64,000 bases of DNA, taken from NCBI RefSeq assembly GCF_047663525.1, contig NC_092588.1, forward strand, positions 89,711,501-89,775,500. The letters run 5' to 3'. Source of the stretch: Anas platyrhynchos. Its lineage: Eukaryota > Chordata > Aves > Anseriformes > Anatidae. The number at the start of each line of letters is the position of its first letter. Positions within the stretch are counted from its first letter, which is position 1. This document shows, piece after piece, positions 37,601 through 51,500 of this stretch. The notes under the pieces were generated by a model, which was not told the DNA's origin, did not search any database, and saw nothing but the letters and a program-made list of their open reading frames with translations. Made by a program: the position numbers and the translations under genes.

Positions 37601-39467
37601 AGGAACAGGATACAATTTCACACCTCTGTGGTACTTTGTTAAAAAAAAAATAGGTTCAGCATGTAGACTTTGAACCATTTAGCAAAATCAATATTAATGC
37701 TTTCAATGAGACTAGTTGTGGAGAAAATTAACCTCAGCTGAACTTTTGCCACCTTGCTTTAAATTTTCCCATCTAATTTAGTTCTCAGAGATTTCCTCAT
37801 GGTGCCTATTTTTTTCCCACCAAATCAATGAAGGTCCTGCATCACATACTGCAAAAGAAGGCTGTTTGTGACAGCCCATCCTGCTCATCTGCGGCTGCTA
37901 AATCTAAAATAACAGATACATTTTCCACCTGTTGACTTTTGCCATGTCTTCAGTTGTTGTAGCCACTGAGTCACTAAGCTATCACAAGCAGAAGGGGTAA
38001 CAAAAATGTGCTCTTCTCTTTGGGAGCAAACAGAAAAACAGGAGAGATGCACCTAAAAAAAAAAAAAAAAAGTGCATTTCACTACAATTAAAAAGTACTG
38101 TGGGCAAGGCAGAACCACCATTTGCTACTGAATGCAGAATTTGAGTCTTTATGTTAACACAGCTTTGTTAGCAATGTGATAAAACTGAGACTAACTTCCT
38201 GGGTTATATAAAGTCAAAATTATCAAAAGGCACATTCACTGCATCAAGTTAGGAACAAGAACAAGCTCATAAGTGCTCCAGGGCAAAGCTTTCTGTGTAA
38301 GTGTATGAAGCATTGCTAGGCTTTCTGGGCATGGCCACATCATCTCATTTAGAGCTGCCATGAAAGCCCCCAAAAAAGCTCTGGACCCTACAATACTTAC
38401 AGTTTACCAAAGAAAATAGGAAAGAGGTAGGAGGTTTTGCCCAGAGAAGGTGTGGATGCCCCATCCCTGGAAGCATTTAGGGCCAGGCTGGATGGGGCTT
38501 TGGACAGGTCTGGTGGGAGGTGTCTCTGCCCATGACAGGGGTTTGGAACTGGATCACCCTTAAGGGCCCTTCCAACCCAAACCAGTCTGTGATTCTATGA
38601 TCAGCTTCTTGCAGCAATTTAACATCCACCAGCAAAAATACCTAGAAAAATCCAAGAAAAATGAAAGTACACCTCAAAAATGCCAAAATGACTTCTGCAT
38701 TATTGTGTTGGTGTCACTGCAGCAACCTGAAGGGAGCTTATGGCAAACTAACATTTGGAAGGAACAGTAACAACAAGGGACAAGATGCCCAAACACCCTG
38801 CAAAGAACCACCATATACCAAACCCCAAACCTCTGATCTGTCATAAATGCTGCTTTTAGACTCAGGAGAGCTGCCGCTTGCCAAAACTAGGATCTTGAAA
38901 ACTACCACAAGTTAATTCAATGCACCAGTTTCCTCTTCACCTGAAGATGGATGACTCCTGTCAAACGATCCAGTGGCGATTGGGCAGGCGGGAACCCTGC
39001 TAGTTTCCTTAGCAGAGGGAGCATGCCATTCTAATTATAGCTTACTGCCACACTCCTGTGGTGGACTTCAACCCATCCTGGGAAAATGGGAACATTCAGT
39101 CCATTTATATGCTGCTGATTACTGTTCTGTATAATCGGCAGTGAAGCCTGCTATCCCAGAGCATGGCATGTGTCTAACAGCAGGGCAGCTGCTGGTAATG
39201 TTTGGTTCTATTTCTGACACAGGCCTGCAAGTCAGTTGTGAATCCTCAGTCCTAGAGGCAAGCCCTGATACCCAGAGATCTGTCTCAAGCAGAACAATAT
39301 AAAGAATGATAAAGAAGCACGTGAAGAGAGAAGAGACAGATCTGATTAAGAATACAGGCAGTTACTGTGTGCATCTTACTCATGCAGTGCATGGCATTTT
39401 CTTACCAACAGAACAGAAGAACAAAGACTTTCTCTCTAATACATTCCCTGCTGGGCCTAAATTAATG

Positions 39468-39511
<44 letters not shown>

Positions 39512-42500
39512 TCAGACTGCTGTAGCTGAAGCCTGCCCTGCCTCCCTTTCTCTCTCAGGCTAACTAGGACAAATCAGGATTATCAAATACAAATGCAGAT
39601 CTGTGTGTGCTGTCTCTCAAAGCCAGCATCTCTCAGTTTTGCCTTCTTAAACAGGCTTAGACAAAGCTTTGTCATACCACTCAAAGCACAGCAATATCTC
39701 CCCACCCACACCTTTCCAAATATCACCACTGGCAAAAGCAAGGAAAGCCTTCATGAACCCTGAGACACTGGGCCTCCCCTCAAGCCCTTGCAAATAGCTT
39801 TAACAAGTCTGCTGTCAAGAAAGGTGGTTTGGGCAGGAAAAAGCAGGGAAAATTAAGTTTTTGGCAGGGCTGATTTTCGTGCAAGGTAATGACACTCTCA
39901 TCCCCAGACATAGCCCCAGGCTGTAGAGAGCCCCTCACCTACATTGCCTTTAAGAGGCTTCCACCCAGCTCACCACCAGCTCTTTGGCTTGATACTGGGC
40001 ACATCTCTTCCTCTCTTTGCTATCTGCCACACATCTTTGCTCATGGGCTGAGCCCTCCATCCTACATCTGGTCCTCACACCCCAAATGCTGTTACTATTG
40101 CAGTTATTGCCCCAGCAACGCATTTGGAGGTCACCAGCCTTCTGAGTTATCTGGGCATCAGTCATACTCTGCAATGAGCTGTATTTGAATTAGTAAGAGA
40201 CAAAGCCTTAGTCCTTTATTGAAATTATTTCATAAAATGCTGGAATTACCTGGCTCCAAAACTAGGGCCATAAAAACAGGCCAGTAATGCCTTTGCCTTA
40301 ATCTAACAAAACTGTAATTGCTATTTGCATTACCAGTGTTCAGTATTCTTGAGAGAGGAGTGGAAATTATTTAAATATTGCATGAACATTTTTTAACCAT
40401 ATTCTACATTTCTCTTTCTAGTCTTCTAGGGGTTTTTAGCTTACAGACTGTACTGAGACTGATCTTCAGACTCCTCTCTACTGACACGTAGGTCTTATCA
40501 GAAAGGAAGCAGAGTTATTGACTGTTAGCCACCTCCAAGAGCTTCAGGTTTAAGCAGACCTCAGAGACCACAAGTTGATAGGACTATTGGCAGTGGAGAA
40601 TTCCTATGGTCTGTAGCCCCCAGTATGTTAAAGATACATCAGCTGTGATTTTCCTGTTCCTTAACCTCCACGCTGCCTAATCATGTCAGAAACATACAGG
40701 AGATAAACCATACCATGGCTTCTGCAAAGGAAACCAGTGTGCCTATCTGAACTAAGGAAAAGCCTGGGTGAGTGCTTTGAAAATAAGCATCCTTATGATT
40801 AAGTAGCCACAACTGACATGATTCTCAAAATTTATTCTGCTCCACACTGAACAGAGGGTCCCTCTGCTCTTCCCAGCCACGTATGAACATGGCTGCAGCA
40901 CGCAGTGAAGGCAGACCTGAAGGGAAGTTCATTAAACTGAAGGTACTCAGGGAAATCTAGACATAGAACTAGAAATCTAATTCAGCTGGTGTTTCTTCCT
41001 CAGTACCTCATAAGTAGATTCCACAGTGTCAAACATAACCTTGAGCATTCAGGTTAATTTATTTAAATAGACATTAAAGGGAAAATGTTGAGTGAATACA
41101 GAGTGAGATCCCAAACAGTTCCTCATTCTTTCCCCCCCTTTCATCACCTTGAATGTTGTAAGGACTAATGATTTAATTTTATTAAGAGCTTTGAAGGTGA
41201 GGAGTGTTGGGTAATTACTAAATGTTTCTTCCTTGTGCTCATTTCCAGCTCTTCTAGCATCAGTCTGTCCTTGCATGACCCTAACCAAGCCCAGCTATGT
41301 CATTCCACTCAATTGTACATCTTTTGTCCTAGAAGTACAATTTCTAAAGACCCAAAGCTTGCTAATTTGGAGAGGCTTCTCACCTCTGCAAGAGTTACAG
41401 ACGTGCTCTCCTGCAAGAAAAGCTTGAATGCTTGCTGTTCTTGGTTCAGTCATGCCGCTTATTTTCGTACTCATATAAGAACAGTGGGATTTAAGAGCAA
41501 GTTCAGATAAGAGTAAAGCCAGTAGAAGATAGCTAACAGGATGGTGGGTAGAAAGATAAGATAAGACAGACTGTTCTAGAGCAGCCCAGTAAAGTTCCCG
41601 TAACAGGTGCTTCCCATCTGATCATGCAGTTTCTGTAATCCCCTGTTAGTGGTCTGCTAACAGCTCTGGCTCTGAAGGACGCAGCTGTAGCAGGTTAAGA
41701 CATTATCATTCCCAGCTGTCCACTTCATCTCCCTGATGAAGATCAACTCCCAGAGAACAGGAGGCCGAACAGACATGTGGGGCACATGGACAGCCACAGC
41801 TCATAGCCCTGTGTCCTGATGCACACCCGTGTTCAGCAGGAGGGTGAGCTGGTAGCCCTACAGCTGCAGTAACCGAGGCATGAAAGCGTGCCCCTGTCTC
41901 TGTCAAAGGTACAATGCCTGCAGCCAGGAGGGTCACGTAGATATACCACTGTAAATCTGCCTGAGCTAACTTACCTAGGACATGACCTTCTGCTAAGAAA
42001 AGGAGTAGGAAAAGGAGTTCCTGAACTTTTCTTCCTAGAATTTATCTGAGCTTCTAAGCAGTACTAATTGTGTCTGCTCAGTGATCTAGAAACACCCAGC
42101 CAACTTCACCACTGCAAGCACCTCACAATATTAAGCCACGCTGAAATTGTGAACTATGGTGCCACACTACAGGTTGTGCATGAGTAAAACCAAGCCAATA
42201 TTGCAATCAATCTCCAATATAGTACTTGGGAAAGAGTAAAACAGGAGGTATGATACAGGGGTCAGCTGGCACTCCACCTTGTAACTGGTGATCAGATACA
42301 TCCCAAATTTACCTCCCACAAAGCAGGATTGTACTGCAGAAAATGCTATTCAGTAAAAGTTGTACATTCAGTGTGAGATAAAGCTGAAGGCCCAGCATTA
42401 GGCACGGCATTGAGTTCAAACAGCAGGCCTAAGAGATCTTACAGTGCTTCAGATCTTCAGACTGTTTACAAAGGACAAAGATTCGCATCTTTCTGAAGGC

Positions 42501-45500
42501 AGTTGCTTGAAAGGTTTAGAACTGTCTATAGAGAAACTTCAGCCAAATCCTGTTCCTGGGCACCTTCAGGATAGACAAAAATGTTGTAACCCAAGTCTTT
42601 CTCACACAGATATACAGAGAAATAAAAAACACAAAAAATATTCCCTCCCCCTCTCTCCCCCCCTCCCCCCAATAAGCAGATTTTTACTAATAAACCTCTA
42701 CATGTTTGCAAAATTTCCAGCAACGTTTAAGTGTTGGTAATATATCAAAGCTGAACTGGAAAAGCAAAACTCCGCATTCAGTTGAAGAGTTTCTAGCTTT
42801 AATTATGGAAGAGGGAGCAGATTGAAGGGAGTGGGTGGAGGGAAGTCTGGGAACATACAGTACTGTGCACTATGAAATGTTGCAGGGAAGTAGAAGGCTG
42901 AAGGGCAGCCCCACGTATTTTAGAGATTTAATGATAAATGTTATTGCTCTGCACATGTGAAAGACATAACTTGTAGTTTTTCAGTCTAACCAGCTCACTT
43001 CAGATTGAGGCAACAAGGAAGAGTAAGAATTAAACCTCCGTAAAGAGAGAGACAGTGACTCACAGTTGTGCAACAGAGAAATGGCAATGGCCTTGAGTTG
43101 CTTTTGTCACACATGAGGGACTCCTCTACATTTGAAGAAAGGAGTAAGGCACACTACCTTAGTTCACAGCACACAGCTCAATCCACAAACATCTCTGCAT
43201 ATCAAGTAGTTGGTTTTTTATTTTTTTAAAAAAAGTATTTCTTTAAAAGTATTAAAAAAAAAAAAAAGGGTATTTCCTTTAATTTCCTTTTAGCAGCATC
43301 CTTTAGCAACAAAGCCATCCTTTCAATTGATGTCAGCAGGAGTCTGCCATGTACATAATAGTAACCAAGATGTTGGATTGCAAAGTCATCGCCTGAATTT
43401 CCACAGGGAGGTGGTCAGAAAATTAATTGGAGTTCAATTCACCAGTAGAAAAGTTTGTTTCACAGCAAAATAGTACCAACACAAAATCTGAGTGCTCTCA
43501 TTCACGAATTTTGCTGGACTACCTCATGTGAGTGTTTTCACACACACTTCTTCACTGGGGATCAGGCAACACATGCCTCAACACACCAGTGCCCCTCTGT
43601 GCTGCACCACTTGTGGTGGAATAGGGGACACCATGGTTATGTTGCACCATGAAATAATTCACCTGGCAAAAAAGCTCAACTCATGAACTAAACTAAAACA
43701 GCTCTGAGGTGGAGTTCCTTGTGAGAAATACATGTTTTCCAGGGAGGCTTGGTTTCATGAACACCTTCTTTCCATCCAAACAGTTATGGAAGATAAATTT
43801 TCAGCTAAAAACAAAAACAAAACCTTCTAACCCTAATACCTAATACTAATAAATAAATATTTATTTGTTAAATATTTATTTGTTTCTCTTGAAAAGAAAA
43901 GAGCACTGTATTCATTGCAGTGCCATCTTTGATCACGTTCCCCTCTGAAAATTACGGAACTGGCAATTTTTGTCGTTTGACAACCAGTACAGTTTGTAGG
44001 CAACAGTACCCAACGTGCTCCGGATCTGAACAGCTGCTTCCTGAAACTTATCCATGCACCACACACCAAAAACAGAAATGAGAGGGGCTCTTGCAGAAGT
44101 CCAGAAGAAAGCGGAAACCAAGCCCTGAGAGGTGGCAGAGACCAGAGGGGAAGCAGGCATAACAGTCCTGGAGAAAAAAAAAAAAAAAGGAGAAGTTTGA
44201 CACTCTTTCCATCTGGAGCTGGAAACTGCTCTCCTAGCTGATTGCGACAACTTCTGAAGCTGCAATAACAAAGCAAAAACTGACAGGAACATGGGAACAT
44301 GGGAAAAGAGGAAAGATCCCCTTCTGACCCCTGTCACACTTGAGTAGCAAATGAACACTTACTCGCCTGTCCCAAGCAGGTCATATAACTGCAGAGACTG
44401 TTTTAGTGGTGTGGAAGAAAAAAAAAAAAAAAAAAGCATAGGTATACAGAGCTGTGGGAAATGACTGTGACTTTTACCTATAACAAACAGTTATTTTAAA
44501 TTGTCATAAGCTAGGACCTGGGAGATCCTTTTGGACCACACCGGCAATCCACATGCTGCAGATTCTGGCTTGAAGACACCAGGTCCTCCCAGTGCTTTCA
44601 TTCTTTTCACGCTCGCCTAATAGACAAACAAGCTTCGATCACACAGGCTGGTTCCCTGTCAGCTGCTACAGCTGTGGAGCACTGCTGCAAAAACAGGGTC
44701 AGACTAGGAGCAAAAAGATGACAGACACATTAGCTCAGACTCGCAGAAGTCACTCATGACTCAAGTTTCACCACAGCACCAAAGTAAAATTCTCCTGACC
44801 CATAATTTTCCATTCAGTAAGATGATCACCTCAAAGCACAAGCAATAATAAGTTAGAAACAGAATTCAATTCTCAAGTCTATAATTTGTCACCAATAGCT
44901 CTGTGTAAATCATAGAGCCTACAGCTGGTTCTGTGTGTGCTGCAGTTGTGCCTGGGTCCACCCCCACAGCTTCTTGGGTTTCCACAGAAGCCACCATGAG
45001 GGCCAAGTATGCCTTGAGGCTCTCCTACAGCATACATCCATGAGTTAGATGACATCCAGCCAAACTGGCCACATCTTCCACCTCCAGCCACAGCTCTGGA
45101 AACGTCTTGCACGTGCTGCTCATTGCAGCCATGCCAGCAGCAACTGAGCTGTCAGTTGTTGCTGCTGGCTGTCACCAGAAAGTGACACATCGGCAAGCCT
45201 TCAGGCATAGCGCATAGCCTGGGGAAGGAAGGAAGAAGGTGGAAGCAGGAGGAAAGCAGATGTGTTTGTTCAAGAGTTTTGGAGTTTTGTGCTGAGGAAG
45301 GGGCACCATGGAAAGCAGCAAGAAACACATACATCCATGTTGGTAAACTGCTTTAGGGCTCGTTCTGCCCTCAGCTCTGCTAAGGTCTCCAAGAGAAGAA
45401 ACAAGTTAGAAATATCACACAGTAACAGACCCAGCATGGACCACTGCAGGATCTCAGCAACAAAATTTTGCTTTCGTCTTTGGACTTTCTAATTAACTTC

Positions 45501-48500
45501 AGGATACAGATTTCCAGACAATCACGAAGCAATCCTGTGATACAAATTCATTAAAAAACAGTCATCGTAATCAATTTTTTGTTTGTGCTGATGAAGGAAT
45601 GGTGACACACAGAACCTACGAACAGCAGTGCTAGGACTTCAGTGTCAAATGAGTACAGACAACCCACCTCTATGGGGAATTTGCTTTCCCTGAACTTGGT
45701 TAAATTTTCCACCCAGCAGGTTGTAGCCACATGCAGGCTATCATCTGAACGTGTTTCAGATTGAAGTGGCAGGAAGGACAGACAGAAGTAGCTAGTAAAC
45801 ATGGCATGTAGGAGCTTTGAGCCCATCTTGGAACATTTCTAGGAAATAAGTAATATTTTGTTTGCTTGTTTCTTTTTAAAGCACTTTGTAGTTTTATTGC
45901 TCTTGTTACCCATTGCTTTCTATTTCCTGACAGATCCCCAGCAAGACTTTGCTTTCAGCATTGACCGTTGTTCTGATGTTGCAACCCACACCTTTAACGT
46001 CAGAGCTGCCATGGTCCTAAGTAAGTGAATCACTATTTCCTTGTGCCAAAAGCAGGTAATTCACCTGTAAGTGCTGATATTAAGTAAGCAAGGGCGACAA
46101 CCTCTGATAAAATAAAAATGGGCTTCGTTTCTGGGAAGTTTCAAAACCTGCTTGAGGCTAGAGAAATGGCAGTTCTGTTACCAGCTCTGCCTCAGACAAT
46201 GCATTCAGCCCTCAGCCCCTATCCCTCTCCTACCCTTCATATGTCCATATGAGCAGCCAAGGTGGGGGCTGACTCTAGAGCTTGTCTTCACAAAGAATTC
46301 ATTTGGGAAAAGTCCTGCTGAATGAGATGGCTACAGCACCCACAATCTCGTGTCAGCACCAGCAGCGCTTCCCAAATTGCCAAGGCTTACCCTTGCACCT
46401 TCTTGCAGCCCCATTGGCCCCAAGTTCACCTTGAACCTCTACTGCTACAACAAATATGAGACTGTGCTGCTGTATATTCCTTCTCTGAACAGGAGTTTAT
46501 GTGCCAAGCATCTTTTAACACTTAGGAATGCTTCCTTACATGTAAAGGTCATCCTCCTGACGGATGTGCTGCCCTTTTCCCTGGAGCACCTGTTATCAGA
46601 TGGTTGCAAAGTTAAACAAGCCTGCACACCACATTATAGGCATTTGCAAATACCTTTCCACCAACTCAGATTACAGGGCCTCCCTCTAGATCTGGTAGCC
46701 TCCTAGCACTACTTATCTGCCATGCTGGTCCCTGACACAGGGCAACCATCCCAAGCCAGATATTCAGCCACAGGCTGCTCCAAGGGGCACACTGGACATG
46801 GCCACGCTGCTAGGGACAGAAGGGAAAAAAGAGTTTAGGTGTGTGGACACACGCTTTCCTAGGCCACTTGGTCTCAGGATCAGAGAATTGTCATGGGCTT
46901 AATTTACAATAAAAATATAAACTATGCCTCTCGTTATATCTACCTTGAGAGACTTGGAGACCTGCTCCTGAAACATGTACATGTATTTCTAAGTATCAAG
47001 AATCCTTAGTGAAGGGAAAATGTTTAATGGCTTAAAAACTGGAGGGGAGGATGGGGTGAATGGAAAATAAATTAAAGCTGTTTACTCTTGCACTTTTTCT
47101 GAACACTCCATCCTTCTTTCTGTGTAGGACACAGCATTAAGGAACTGTACGTCAAGGCTGATCTGATTATAGGTGGGAAGACCGTTCTAAGCTACTCAGA
47201 CACACTTTGCGAGCCTGGTCATTCTCAGCTTATTTTCTGTGGAAAGAAGAAAGGAGGTAATTTAGGTAGCACTCTGAAATGTTTGATGGCTACTGAATAC
47301 TCCAACCAGGATGCACCTGCTGTGCCGCTGAACGCACCAATACATCATAATGTTCTGTTTACTTCAACAGCATGTTAATGGATGACAGAAACACAGTAGG
47401 ACAGAGATGTTTTAATTTTAGAGCCTGCATTTCCTTAACCTGTTTGCTTGCTTTTCTTTTAATCACAGAATATTGCGCACACATGGGATTTCACATCCAT
47501 AAAAAATAAGTTTAGTAATGTGTCCACATCCAACTGCAGAGAGGTTCATAAGCCCTATTTATAGCCACATGGTTGTCATGTGAGCAAAAAGTACTACAGA
47601 ACTAGCCTTTATTTTTGTCAGAGGAAGGGCTGAGCAAACAAACAAGGCATTCTGAACACGTTCTTTACTATTAAGCAACTAACACATCCTGTCCTTAATG
47701 GCAGTTCCTAACACACTTTAAGGACTATGCTTGAATAAGGATCTTTGGATCAAGATAGTATTTGATGCCATCTCTGCTTTGCACCTTGTTTCTGCCTACT
47801 GTGTGACTATGCTGCAGTTGGATGAATACAGCTCATGCCAGTCAAGCTGCCGGCCAGCAGCTGCCAGCCTCACACTAGTTGGTTTACAGCAGCATTAGCT
47901 GACCCCAAAAAACAGGCATTGTTGTTTTCACAGGGGCCTGTGCACCTCAAGGTCCTTCGGCCATGATCCAGGCCAGGTAGTGCAAAGCTAGCCACAATAT
48001 GTCCAGAAAGAGCTATGGTCATGTCTCTGGACTGTAAAATTCACGTATCTTAAACAGTCATTTTGAAATCCCTCTCACATCATGATTGTCCTTTATGTTG
48101 ATTTTTAAAACAAAGAGGTGGAACTGTAGGGAAGTCTGCCACAGAGCTCTTAGAGAATCAGTTAGTTTCAGGAGCTCCACTTTCCTTCCATTCATTTACA
48201 TCTCCATCATGATAATGCTGCAACAATTCATGTGCAAGGGCTAGGAGTCTGACAATCAAGCGCAACACTATTGCTATGACTGCCCCTGGAAAATTACTAA
48301 AACATTTCATGCAGTATAGAAATATCACAAAGAATAATAGAGAAATGCTGCATGAACAACCAATTATGTAAATCCCATAAGCCAGATAGACACACACACA
48401 AAAATGAAAGTTTTAGAGGTTTCTTCAATTGTGTATTAAATTATAAGAAAAAAATAACTACCATAGACCTCGCGAAAAACTACCTTGTTTTCATGACGTA

Positions 48501-51500
48501 CTTAATAACATCCTTTAGAGAACACATCAAGAAGTGGAGCCAGTCCGGAGTAGAGCACAAACTGCCCTTCACACGTTAAGCTACAAAGCCAAAACCTCCT
48601 GGGGTTTCCAATTCTCTTAATCTTAGACTGACAGGTGATTGTTTCTACTAATTGAAGCACACAATGATATAAAGCCATAGTTGACTGGTGAAATAATATT
48701 ACGTATCTTTGTTTAGAAGCATCCCTAAGTTGATTTGAGGACCTCTGCACCTCTATCGTGTTCAGTAGCTATTTTTATTTAGTAATTAAATCGCAGTGGG
48801 AAAGAAGTGAACTTTCTCAGACTAAGGTTCAAACTGAAAGCATGGTATTTCTTAATTAGTTGACATTTGATTCTAACCCATGTTTTAGAAAGTGTGCTCA
48901 ATACCTGTTTGAGGCAATTCAGCACAACCATATTTTGACCATATTAGTACAACTGTAAATCTGACCACAAAAGACAATATTGTGAATGGTCAAGTATGCA
49001 GCCTAGCAAAAGTGAAGGGTAGATGACTCTTAACAATGGAAGCTTTGCGTGCAGAGCCATGTTTCCATGTTGTATGGACAGCACTTCCAACATTAGTCAA
49101 ATCTGACACGAGCTTAAATAAAGTTCTACACACAGCATGCTTGCCTACCACAAGAAGGACAAAAATTACCTCTGCCTCCCTCTTCCAAAGTGACAAATAA
49201 CATAAAATAAAAGTTCTATTGCAGATTTTGTTGGTCCACTAGCATGCACAAGCAGAGAGGAAGTTACAAGGAAGAGAGATTTGTAAGAGATGGATTTGGC
49301 AAAGTTTTGGATGTTGCCTCCCCCCAAGTATAATAATTATATACCATACCTAATATGGCTGCAGGTTTCATGTTCATCGTAATCATACTATTTACGTTAA
49401 ACAAACCTCACATCTGGCACAGCTCACTGGGAATCCCAAAAAGGATTGAAGGTTTTTGTTTGAGTTATATCCCTGTTGAGAAGTTGCAAGCTCAAAGGTT
49501 GCAAGGAAATAGGCCATTGTTCACTTAAGAACAGTAATAACAAAAAAAGAAAAACAACTGCTAAATTCTTTGTGGTATAACACGAGCTCAGCTCTTCCTT
49601 TATTTTAATAGAAAGTGGTTATTCTCCACTTCCTCTAAAGAAAATAGTTACATAAGATTTAACAGATTTCTCAATGCAATCACTAAAATCAGAGAAAGAG
49701 ACCTAGCGTGGTAATATTTAGCAGCGTGCCAACCACAACTTGCAGGCTTCAACAAAACTTCCTGGTGAAAGATGCTAGCATACTCTGCAAGTTTGCAACT
49801 TTTCTTTCAGCCCCAACTGAAGAAAGCACGAGAGAACTGGCACGATTCCCTGTGCGCACTCTCAAAACAATACAAGAACACCCCTGACTTTAGACCTCCA
49901 CTCTACGCATTATTGCTTCTTCTGCTAGGTTTTACAGTGAGTGTTTCCAAAAGAGTATTCATGAATAAAAATAGAGAACGAGGCATAAATTACAGAACTG
50001 GGTATCACTTTGGGAGTTTAGATGCGTTTTTTTTTCCCAAGAAAGCAGCTACACCACAAAGCTAGGTCTTGTACTGATATACAATGCCATCTTGCTTAGC
50101 CCCTTCATATCACTTTTTCCTCCCCAGTAAAGAGAGTGGATGTTTCTCATCCAGCTATGTATTTATATACATTTTTCTCACTCAACTGTATATCTATAGC
50201 TGGCAGTTATTCAGATCATTCCTGCATCCCTGAAACTCACAAAAGTTTTGTGTCAATTGCATGGGTGCAAGATCGTGTCCTAGAAGAACTCCAACATGGA
50301 GCATTTAAGTTCTAAAAAGATTTAAAACATAGAAAAAGAAGAGGTGGGTGCAGATGTACAGGGCCTTTATATAGTACAAGAGTGTGAGAACGTTTAAGAT
50401 TTTCAGTGCAAGGAAGATTTGAGAAAGAGGAGTGAGAATTTCATTATAGGTGTTTTGTCAGGAATGAGAAGCATCTTCGTGGTAAATGGTAACTAGTAAG
50501 TTGAAGTAATTCTCGGGAAGTTCTTATACATTTGAAAGCTCTGCGTCAAACTGAAAGCTACCAGAGGCCTGTTCACTGACAGGGAAAAGGACTAAGTTAC
50601 TTTTGGTAGAAATAGTAGAGGAAAGCTAATACAAATACAGTAATATTACTTTGAATCAATGGTGCATTAGAAATGTTTCCCAGGATGCTCTATAGAAATC
50701 ACATTCAGTTAAGTCTTTAAGGAGAAGAGCTGAACATGGAAGGCAGGCTAAAAGCACATCACTGATGACAGCACACGTTATAGGTGCTATAACTTACCAG
50801 ACTAATAATGACATAGGGGACCTTTAATTAGGAAAAATGTAGTCATGATTTATGCTGTTCCCAATAATGTAAATATACAGTCATGCATTTGTGCAACTAC
50901 AAAAGCATCTGGGCTTGCTCTGTGAAGACCACAGAATTCTTTCAATGAGCTTGGCTCAGTGTCTGTGACAGTTACAGCCACTGAAACAGATGTGTTCATC
51001 CTCTTTCAATGTAGGAATGCAAAAGAGTATACGAGTATACGAAGGATGCTGTGATAAACTACAGCCCTTAAAGCCTTGGAGAATGTTTACACGTCTGGAA
51101 CTGTAGCAGAAATCTCCATGTGAGAGGAACACAGAATGGGCTGTGAGAAGCCTGATCCAGACAATTTAGGCACCAAGAAGATTGCTATAGTCAGAAATGA
51201 GTATGAACAATAAAATTCACAGATCTACGGTTCTATATTATTTCATAACAGGTCTCAACTAAATGAAAAGTAAAGCTGCTTTTGCTTTCCTATCAGAATA
51301 TACATGCAAAGCAGCACAGACCTTTTTCACAGTTACTGAAGCAAGGAGGGTCACAGGAGCTTTCTGTGGGCCTGCTACAGAACCACACAATGGTTGATGC
51401 TGGAAGGGACCTCTGGAGATCATCTAGTCCAATCCCCCTGCTCGAGCAGGTTGCCCATGACCACGTCCAGGTAGCTTTAGAATGTCCCACAGGATGGAGA

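Larger units (their letters stand above)
31657..45933 (+). other. LY86: LY86 intron 1 (14.3 kb)
   Basis: Noncoding. It holds a sense-strand CR1 fragment (38431-38602), a 37-nt poly-T (39474-39510), a C-rich G4-capable tract (42643-42670), an AT palindrome (43851-43866), several A-runs and an AAAC repeat near 33284-33303. Reading frames here lack recognisable domains. Nothing else was identified. Confidence 0.85.

Noticed and set aside
48815-48845. GGTTCAAACTG resembling a tRNA B box
   Set aside because: The final bases do not match GGTTCRANNCC, and no A box or cloverleaf could be found around it.
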